This document shows, piece after piece, positions 55,590 to 64,000 of a DNA stretch of 64,000 nucleotides (position 1 is the first letter of the stretch; each line of letters opens with the position of its first letter). The notes under the pieces are model-generated. The model made no database searches and was not told where the DNA came from. It saw only the letters and a program-made list of their open reading frames with translations. The translations under genes were made by a program, and so were the position numbers. This DNA is from Axinella damicornis. Lineage: Eukaryota > Porifera > Demospongiae > Axinellida > Axinellidae. The stretch spans positions 6,607,897 to 6,671,896 of the forward strand of contig OZ007516.1 of assembly GCA_963931865.1 (NCBI GenBank). Reading direction: 5' to 3'.

Positions 55590-58500
55590 TCAGTAGAGGT
55601 GTGTTGATTTCAGTGGACAGTGGACTGAAACAATTGCAAGGAACTCACTTTTCAGTAAGGCACTGACGAGTTGTAGAGAAGCTTGGTGGGTGAGTAGAAT
55701 ATCTGGCAGCTTCAAGTCATCACAGTCACTCAGATAGTTGTGAAGGTGGGAAGCAAATAAACTACATAGGGAGAGAGAGATTCCTACTCGACATGCAGAA
55801 AGTGTATACTGTGAATTAGAAATACAATGTGCATGTACTGATGACTCCCAGTAGGAGTGTCCGGTATGCATATTGCACCACAGCATCCTGCGATAGCCTC
55901 GTTCCCAGGCCTTCTACACCTCCAGTGTTTGATCGCTTGCAGGTGTAGAAGGCCTGGGAACGAGGCTACACTGTAATCCGGCAAACCAACAACAAATTCA
56001 CACATATACAGTGGAACCTGTCTATAGTCACTGTCTATAGTCACTGTGTGAACGGTGATCACTACAGACAAGTTCCACTGTTGTGCTGTACGCCCATCCT
56101 TGAGAACTGTCCTTGCAGGACTGTGTCATAATTATACTAGCTGGGATAATTCTTACCTTGTGCACTGGGCATCCTTGCAGGACTGTCCCACTATACTACT
56201 CACAAACGGTGGGAGATCATCAGGACTCATCGGTACAGCCAGACTGGGGTGCTGGAGAGAGAGAGAGCATGAAGACTCTGTATTAGGACTCTGAACCTTT
56301 TGGCAGGGTGATCCATATCAACATTTGTCATGGCGAGAGTTACTGGCCTCGTTTTGGCACTGTCAATGGGACGCAGGTAGCTACGGAAGAGCCATACAGC
56401 GTACATGTACACTGTACTTGAACGACGGCACCTCACTGTATGCATTGTACAGCGCGATTGTGGCCAGCAGTTGGAAATTTTGTGGTGGAAAATTTCGTGA
56501 CTTGTTGGCGAGTCATGAAAATAACAAAAATTGGCACCCCACGAAATAACCCGCTATACATGTACGGTACCTAACTGGTTGCAGCCTGAGGTTGGAGGGT
56601 TAATTTGTGTGCAATATGGTTCAGGATCATTGGAATCTTGATATTATCTTCGGAGGAGCATACCGTAGAGATGGTGTACATACAGCTATTAAGCGCCAGC
56701 ATAATTGAAAACTAGTGCATACATGTACGTACGTACATGCAGTACATGAACATAGTCAACATACAGATGTGGTGCATTGACATGTAGAGATATCAACCTG
56801 TCTCTACGGTACACCTAACCACACTGCAGCAGTAATGGACAGGGACCTCACCTTCTTGATGTGGTTGACTTGCGTCTCCAAAGCATGCTCAACAATAGTT
56901 GAGTATACCGCCAGGGAGTGGCAGGCGACGGACAGTGAGTGCATGCGTACTGACATCACCACTGCCACGCTCACACAGGGCTTTACCTGCAGCCAAAGCT
57001 GAAGAAAACAGATGTGCAAGTGTTATAAGTGCAGCACAGTTACTGTGTTTTTTTCACTTTCATCAATGTAGATGTGGGGGCGGGGGAGGGAAGACACACC
57101 CCAATTTAGGTGTGGGGGCGGGTTATAAAATCTTGCTTGTCTACCACTCCTCTGCCCAGGATCCAGGGGCTCAGTGGTAAGTATCAGAAGGTCCCAGGTA
57201 GTAAGATCCATCCAGTCTTTGAACATGCAGTAGCAGTCAATTTACGTTCCGTTTCAAAGAACGATTGTTCCACGGTATGAATTGTTTCATTTAGCCTTTC
57301 CATAAGATACACATAATTATGCTATCCCAACACAATGTCTAGGCAACACCATTGTACAGGAAAGATATGAGCAACACTTCAATGTGTTGCCTAGCTAATG
57401 GACTGTGTTTCTGTTTTCTTCAAGCATCAATAATATTGACATCACTGGTTGAATTTTCACACAGAATCAAATGTCCTGCCCAGAGATTGTACTGCACATA
57501 AGCTTCGATCAGTACAATGATTGCTACTTAGTGGAAGTGCTGATAACATAGCAGTTTATTGCACACAATGATGCCAAGTTAAGTGTGACAATCCTGATCC
57601 AAGTACGTAGCTTTAACCACTCTCAAGTTTCAGATTGAAAGGTTGAAGTGTATGTAGTGGGTTCTGTTTGGTAATGGTTCACACTGACTGTACCTTTTCA
57701 AATCTCTCCTGGTCAGACTCTGACACTCCCTGCAGTAGTTGGAGCACACTGCTCAGTAGAGTAGCAGCTGGTCTGAGGTTGCTGTCTGTGCGAATGCCCT
57801 CCACTTCACACCTCCCTGACGCTTCGCACAGCTGGTAGAGCAGCTTGCAGAGTGGGGGGAGCAGCAACTTGGCAGAGGCTGTGTGCACATTCGTGTGTGC
57901 GTGTGTGCATTTGCAGAGTTCTCAGTAGTCACACATGGGGATTATAGGGGGCGTGGTCATGGTCATGACCCCGTGTTGTGAAATTAAAGATTCGATCATT
58001 CTATCGAAGTTTCACAAGTTTGTAACTCGAAAAATCCCACACTATACGGTAGTATGCTTCCCAAACATTAGCTTTGCATTTTAATCATATAGCGTTTTAA
58101 TTCACTGTACTAAAGCTGTATAGTAAGAATGCAGATTTAGACTGAAATTGCACGGCTACTGACCAATGAAATGCGTATTTCACTTCTTGCACGGCCTAGC
58201 AGTGCAAAAAGTGAAATACGTGTCTCATTGGTCAATAATGGCGCTCTCTGGCTAATCAGGCACGTAGCAACCACGGTTGTAAACAGACGAGACCATGAAA
58301 CAGAGAAAGAAGGCAGCTTACCTCGTTACTCGCAGCGAGTTGTTCTTTGCGTCTACCGTGGTGTTTCTTACCGAACAAGAGTCGGCGAATTCTACAGTGC
58401 CCTGGCACGCTATCTGGCGATGAAAACACAATTTGAGACCGACATGATTGCCACACCTACCACCCCTCCCACTACCCGGCGCTACGTACACCGCTTACCG

Positions 58501-61500
58501 TAAGCACCTCCGTTCCACAGTAGCGTCTTCGAACGAAGTCGTGCATTCGTAGATTCTGGCTGATTCTGTCATGACATTGTCTTCTTGTGCCTACTCTATT
58601 CATCTTAATTTGTTGGAAGAGAGCACTCTAGCTATATGATTAACATGTGATAGCATGGCTTGCAGTGCAATTTTGGGATAAATTGCACTCGTAATGCATT
58701 CAGGAAGGCAAATTGCACTCGGCTTCGCCTCGTGCAATTTATCACCTTCCTGAATGCATTACTCGTGCAATTTATCCCAAATTGCACTGCAAGCCATGCT
58801 ATTACATATACGAATTCATTACTGTGACCACCCCCAATAAAAAAGACCTTTTATGCTGGGTACCTGAATCAGGATGTTACTGCAACATTGTTTCTGGTCC
58901 CCAAAATTAGATTTCCATGCTAGCTACTGCATACATGTATTTCCGGTTAGCTCTGTCCAGAAATTGTCAGGATACCACGCACACTGAAACCAGGAGCTAA
59001 TTTACCTGATTCAGTCACACGTCCAGCAAAGAGTGCACACTCCATGTCAATGGTGCCATCTGCCAGTCCTGTCAACACTACCTCTGCCATCACCCCAAGC
59101 AGCATTTCCACCAGAGACCTGGTGTTCTCTGCAGTAGGGTCAGTGGAGGGAGGGGGATGCACATCGTCTGCTTTCCTCTTTCGAGAGTTCTGACGTGCAG
59201 ATTTGGAAGAGTGGGAGCTGTGTAGAAGAAATGGTTTCACATTGACACTCCAACAGGGACAGTAATACCTTTCCAAGAGTATTCCAGTTACAAGGAAATC
59301 ACTGTTAGGTAATCTTAGGAACACAAATAATTTCATGAGCTGCCAAACATAGCTTGTAGGTCCATGCAGGCTACACAAACAGGCATGTCTATTAATTATG
59401 ACAGTTACATGCACAAATGCAAAGGCTGCCATCATTCCTAAGCCTTCTATACCAACATTCATTCTACCTACATGTATAAATTCAGAATCTGTTACTCAAG
59501 TATTTTACTGTGCTGGTGGCAGCCTATATGTAACCTATCTTCACTACGTACTTGCTGGTAGCACTGAGTGCTGGTATCAGGACCCTCTCTGCCCACGCCA
59601 GCACTTCCTGCACCTGCTGCTCAAACTCTTCCTGGTCCCCTGACTCTGCCCTCTTGTGCATGCATATCCGCACGTACACACTCAGTGCATTGGTAAGGAA
59701 GGGGAAGGAGGGAGGAGGGGAGGACAGTGGGGACGCATCAGGGGAGAGATGAGACTCGATCAGACCCTGAAGAAATAGACGCAACTTTGGAACTGAACAT
59801 TGGACTACATGTATCGATAAGATTTCAACTCTGCCACTGTGACAGTATCCTCAACCCTACTTGTAGCTACAGTCACAAGACTGCATGTGCACATGCCAAC
59901 ACCACCTATCATAGCCTGGTTCTTGGCGTGGAGGAGGAGGAGGAGAGAGCTCTCTCCTCCTCCTCCACGCCAAGAACCAGGCAAGTCGATCTCTGTCCAT
60001 ATACATTGTACAAACACATAATTATGATAATTCACAGTACTCATGTCCAAGTTTCAATCCACTGTACCATAGATTTCTTCAGTGTGTCTCCCAGTTCCCA
60101 GAAGTCCTTCACTTTCTTCAGCTCCTGGAAGCAGACTGGATGGGTCTAAAGGGGAATGAGAACAGCTGTGGCTTTAATTCAGCCTGTACCACTTGTCATT
60201 GTTCAGCTGCTTGCACGTCCTTCAGAAACGGAGTGGAAAAAGCTATAATTCAAAGTGAAGCGCACTTCCTATCCAAGGAATGTCATTCGAAGTTAAGCAC
60301 ATCTTGCTTATTGGCGCAAACTTCCTTCTTGTGGAGATATAGGCGCGTACACCTAATAACAAGTGATAGGGGTGCAGGTATAATTGTCATTGACATGTTT
60401 CAGCATTCAGCGATTATTGTGCATGTGCAGTAGACGGCATGCACGAGGCATGACAATGGCTAGTAGTACGAGCTCAGAGGTTCTGGTTTGTTGCTGTATC
60501 TCTGCTGTAGTGAAGTGGTATACAACTAGCTAGCCTCGTTCCCAGGCCACGTGGGAACGAGGCTAACAACTAGCGTAGTCTGGAATTATCTGGGCTGCGG
60601 GCCAATCCGGATTGGAGTGCAGTTCGAGGCCAGGCTAACTACCAGTGTGTAGATAGCTTGGAAAGAGCGTCCCAGTGAAGGGAGGCAATGCCGATGGACC
60701 ATCACCTGTATGCCGCCAAAGCATACCACTACTGTGCTAGCGAAAACATTCAGCCAGTCTTACTGCAGAGTATCGAACAATAATTGAGGTTATTGTGATA
60801 ACTTGTATGCCAATAATTGTGAGAGTAAAAATCTATTATCGCCCATGTCAAACGAGTGACTACAGCATTATGAATTGCATAATAATTATTATGATCATGC
60901 ATACGTATGTGAGAGTACTCTGATCCACACACGTAAACACACAAACACACACCATCATCCACCCGAGAATCTCCAGGGCGAGCATGGGTTGAGGTGTTGG
61001 AGGAGAATCAACCACGCTGTTGGAAGCTTTCCCACCACGCTTTCCCTACAAGTGCAAGAAGAGCAACATCTGAATGCCAGTGAGTAGCATGCAACGTGCA
61101 AGGTTGGATGTAGGGAAATTGCCAAATATGGTAATCACGAAGTTTCTTGACATATTGCCCGTCCCTAGTAAGGTAGGGCGCTCCTGAACAATCAGTTGAA
61201 GTAGTCGGCTAGTCGACTGAAATAAGGTTGTCGACTACATACATATGTATCAGCTAGTCAAGAGCGAGGGCCTTAATCCATAATCCTTAGCATGTACATG
61301 TAGAGATGCTAGTGTGTTTGAACCTTAATGTCATTGATGTCTGACTCAGTGAAGTGATTTGTGCTGCAGTTAGTGATGACATTCTGGCATTTCTCAGTTA
61401 GTGTTCAATTAGTCGACTAGTCATGCAAACTGCAAACGAATTAGTCCCCGAGTAGGGAAATTCCGTAGTTGTTCATGCCCTGAAATTACACATACAGTGT

Positions 61501-63610
61501 ACACGTATAATCTCTCAATTTACCTTTTTCTTGTTTACGTGTGTCGAGTTATTCTTTAGGTGGTTTGATGTCTTCAACACAACACCACTACCCCCATCTG
61601 GAGTGTCATGGTTACAGCTGAATTCTACCAGCCACTGATTGATCAGTTTGATCACATGACCTGTCTGTTGCCAGGCAACCAGTGCCACTAGGAGGGCAGA
61701 ATAGTCTTGTGGCTTTGCTAGGTGAGAGAGGGAGGCAAGGGTCTGCAGTGTGCCCTTGATGATGCAGGTGACAGACTTCTTTGGGAGGTAGGAGGACAGG
61801 AGGTAGAGGGCTGAGCGAGATGGACCATCCTGGGAAGAGATATGTCCTTGGTGAATTCTCAGGCCTACCCATGCAGCTCGTAGTATAAAAGCAGAATGAC
61901 AGAAGAATAAAAATGACAAGCTGGGTGGGGAGTCCTAGAACAAAGCCAACATAATGCCTTCGCAGGGGTTATCAGATTCAAATTACTGTACATGTATATA
62001 CCTTACTGGAAAGAACTTATATACTTTAGGGGTCAGTGACTCTCGCTCTTAGTGATCTATTGTACCAAACTACTCTTGTACGGTACACTCAGTCAACAAC
62101 ATCCTATGTGTATGCATATGCACCTTGAAGGTATCAAATAGCAGTGGCAATGTCTCTGCCACCCTCCCCACCAACTTCGTACGCTTGTCCAACTGCTCTC
62201 TTGCTCCCTCCCACAGCACCACCATGGTCTCCAGCAGTCCGGTGATCAGCTCACCATCCTGCAGAGTGAGTGCTTCTGGGGGTTGAGAGTGGGGCAGGGG
62301 AGGAGAGGAGGGAGTGAAGGAGGAAAATAGGTAGGAGGAGGAGAGGGAGAGGATGATGATGAGGGCGAAGAAGGATGATGATGAGGGCAAAGAAGAGGAT
62401 GATGGCGAGGGGAGGAATAGAGGTACAGTGTAGGGGGAGGAGAGGGAAGAAGAGGATGATGGCGAGGGGAGGAATAGAGGTAGGAAGAGGAGAGGGGAGA
62501 GGAGAAGGAAGATGGAGGGAAGAAAAGGATGAAGGGATAGAGGTAGGGGAGGAGAGGGAAGAGGATGAGGATAAGGGGAATAATAGAGTTAAATTTTAGG
62601 GGGAGGAGAGGGAAGAAGAGGATGACAGTGAGGTGAGGAATAGAGGTAGGAAGAGGAGAGAGGGGAGAGGAAAGGGAAGATGTAGAGTGAAGAAGAGGAT
62701 GATGAGGAATAGAGGTAGGGGTGGAGAGTGAAGAAGAGGATGATGATGATGAGGAATAGAGGTAGGGGTGGAGAGGGAAGAAGAGGATGATGGTGAGCGA
62801 GGGGAAAGGGGTACTGAAAATTGGTGGACAAACTGCTTTCCACATTAGTTCACTGTACTAACTAGTACGACCCTGCTGGTACATTGTAGCTAGCAACAGA
62901 ATCGACCCACCCTCCCTCCCATTGACCACCACCTCCTTCAGCTCACCAGACAGTAGTATTGCAATCCGTAGCACTATGGCAATCGTGAGCAGACGTTAAC
63001 ACACGTATTACAGAATAGCAATGTAAAGGCATGGTCAGTGAGAGTACTGCACCAGATGGTAGTGTTGCAACCCGTGGAACTCAGAAATGGGCTGTCGTCA
63101 ATGAAATTAAAGGGCATGCTCAGAAGCATGACGACAGGAGCGCATGAGCCGCTGAAGGCGGCGAAGGAGTGTCGAACCAGTATAGACAAGTTGTAATACC
63201 TCAAGCCTTACGGTCATACCTTGTATAGAAGGCCTTTGCGGTACTGCACAAACAAAAAATTTGTTTTTCACACTTTTACGCAACGGCCTCTTGCTGTATA
63301 AAGTAAAATTTTGGGACGTGTGAAGGACTACTACTTCGGCTAGGGCGCACATGCTGAGTTCGACACTTCTTCGCCGCCTTCGGCGGCTCATGTGCTCCTG
63401 GTGACAACAGATTCATTCTATAGATAACAGAAACCATTCTACAATCATGCGCGCATAAAACACACATACCGGTCTCTGTCTCTATCTCCTTTCTCAGCTC
63501 GCTCCTGTCTTCCACCCCCTCCTCCTCCTTCCATCCTGCCTGTGCAATGCCGGTCGGGTCACGGGTCGGAGAGGGGTCATCATTAGCTTCCACGTCTTCC
63601 TTCAAGCGGT
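55590..63610 (-). CDS. NCAPG2: Condensin-2 complex subunit G2, C-terminal half (11 exons; 5' end outside window)
   Basis: HEAT-repeat (HAWK) subunit of condensin II, which compacts chromosomes in the nucleus from prophase. Exons, 5' to 3': 63,610-63,470; 62,275-62,124; 61,829-61,524; 61,045-60,953; 60,145-60,068; 59,766-59,552; 59,217-59,006; 57,878-57,694; 56,998-56,852; 56,251-56,157; 55,761-55,590. Every junction is GT-AG and the phases join without a break (1, 0, 0, 0, 0, 2, 1, 0, 0, 2), giving about 597 residues to a TAG/TAA-type stop. Family matches to remembered vertebrate NCAPG2 are GLLETMVVLWEGAREQLDKR, LVALVAWQQTGHVIKLINQW, PMLALEILGWMMTHP and SPDDLPPF, in the same order. The first exon here is the acidic linker (KEEEGVEDRSEL). 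Introns hold many foldback elements and a GA-rich minisatellite. The extreme C-terminus seems shorter than in vertebrates. Confidence 0.85.
55894..55968. mobile_element. 75-bp TAGCCTCG foldback MITE in the last NCAPG2 intron
   Basis: TAGCCTCGTTCCCAGGCCTT ... AAGGCCTGGGAACGAGGCTA; arms pair through CTACACCT. Flanks do not match. Confidence 0.85.
56009..56080. mobile_element. Mini pogo-like foldback
   Basis: CAGTGGAACCTGTCTATAGT at the left pairs with the right end ACAGACAAGTTCCACTG. TA precedes the left end. Related in its termini to 10,311-10,685. Confidence 0.6.
58160..58234. repeat. Foldback, 75 bp, in an NCAPG2 intron
   Basis: TGACCAATGAAATGCGTATT pairs with AATACGTGTCTCATTGGTCA around a TTGCACGGCC...GTGCAA centre. 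Confidence 0.7.
58646..58806. repeat. Foldback, 161 bp, TTGCACT-rich, in an NCAPG2 intron
   Basis: TGTGATAGCATGGCTTGCAG pairs with the end CTGCAAGCCATGCTATTACA. Within each arm CAATTTGGGATAAATTGCAC and GTAATGCATTCAGGAAGG recur in inverted order, with an imperfect central GAGGCGAAGCCGAG. Confidence 0.8.
59921..59986. repeat. 66-bp perfect palindrome in an NCAPG2 intron
   Basis: GCCTGGTTCTTGGCGTGGAG then (GAG)n meets its complement at GAGAGCTCTC. Almost no loop. Confidence 0.85.
60531..60565. mobile_element. 35-bp TAGCCTCG MITE with exact 9-bp duplication
   Basis: TAGCCTCGTTCCCAGGCC runs directly into ACGTGGGAACGAGGCTA. ACAACTAGC lies at 60,522-60,530 and 60,566-60,574. It is the smallest member seen and consists of the two terminal repeats only. 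Confidence 0.9.
62290..62800. repeat. GA-rich minisatellite in an NCAPG2 intron
   Basis: Repeats of GAAGAAGAGGATGATG and GAGGAATAGAGGTAGG with unit length about 60-75 bp and many deletions. Lies directly upstream of the exon starting at 62,275, where its complement forms a long pyrimidine tract before the acceptor. Confidence 0.85.
63130..63405. mobile_element. Foldback element with GAGCCGCTGAAGGCGGCGAA ends
   Basis: Left CAGGAGCGCATGAGCCGCTG...GGAGTGTCGAAC pairs with right GTTCGACACTTCTTCGCCGC...CTCATGTGCTCCTG, about 45 bp each, around ~185 bp of unrelated sequence. A related short patch is at 47,876-47,915. Confidence 0.75.
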
Positions 63611-64000
63611 CTGAAATTAAGGTAAGAGGGAAAGCCCCTTTTGATGTACATTGTACATTCGTAGTTTTCACTGTTGTAATTACCGATTCTCAGATCTGTC
63701 CACGGCGCAACTGCGCTACTCAGTCTGCTGGTAAAGGCTAGCAACAGGTAGGGCAAAACTTACATTTCACGATAATGTCTCAAGTCTTGCTCTCACCTCA
63801 TCTGATTTGTACTATGCAGCTAGAGCCTCCTTCTCAGGTCACTTTGTACTAGGCGGCTGCATGTACATGTATCTATCTTATGGCTCACTTCAATTAATTC
63901 ACCTGCATGTGACATCACATGCTGCCAATACTATTGTTTGCAGGTTCAAATTGTGGAAGCGGTACATGTAAACGTGGTACAAACTCAATTAACAGCAGAC
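63611..64000. other. NCAPG2 intron sequence, no further exon seen
   Basis: No open segment with splice sites matching the expected upstream protein was found on the minus strand. Confidence 0.5.

Noticed and set aside
62246..62845. Ser/Pro-rich 199-codon minus frame
   Set aside because: It is the GA-rich intron minisatellite read through the real exon boundary at 62,275.

Overview
The window looks like nuclear DNA of an animal, probably a sponge or another early-branching metazoan. This is inferred from spliced genes with GT-AG introns, a Frizzled-class receptor, a CARD-domain protein, a condensin II subunit, a lysosomal sulfatase and many small DNA transposons. No species can be named from sequence alone. 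Genes are sparse; most of the window is repeats and transposon remnants.

Layout. Positions 1-6,340 hold a 0.35-kb tandem duplication, a 619-bp inverted-repeat element, a degenerate tandem array, a piggyBac-like MITE, and a stray copy of the 3' flank of the receptor genes further right, itself interrupted by a TTAA-flanked insertion. Positions 6,885-10,019 hold three phase-compatible exons of an unrecognised gene. Positions 11,230-11,727 are a 19-bp satellite. A clear iduronate-2-sulfatase gene lies on the minus strand at 13,256-14,881, followed by a long perfect hairpin at 15.4-15.6 kb.

Positions 17,711-41,684 are a large direct tandem duplication. Unit 1 is 17,711-27,940 and unit 2 is 27,941 to about 41,684. 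Each unit carries a Frizzled-like receptor gene (10-cysteine CRD plus 7TM) and the first exon of another gene (MDQYLYKP...). Unit 1 has a seven-exon receptor of 703 residues. Unit 2 has lost exon 5 by a 128-bp deletion that happens to keep the frame. In the same intron it has a 4.16-kb, apparently intact CR1/L2-type non-LTR retrotransposon with PHD-finger ORF1 and endonuclease-RT ORF2. The two units act as empty-site and filled-site controls for several transposon families.

Positions 41.7-48.5 kb are mostly non-coding, with a 17-bp minisatellite. A single-exon multi-pass membrane protein lies at 48,521-49,384 (+). A double-CARD protein with a helical repeat tail lies at 50,821-52,467 (-). An 810-bp long-terminal-inverted-repeat element is at 54,120-54,929. 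From 63,610 down to 55,590 on the minus strand, eleven exons in continuous phase encode the C-terminal half of condensin II subunit NCAPG2; its 5' end is outside the window.

The strongest pattern outside genes is a family of 35-127 bp foldback MITEs with ends TAGCCTCGTTCCCAGGCC. Several are flanked by exact 9-bp target duplications, as in Mutator-like elements, and one has seeded a minisatellite.
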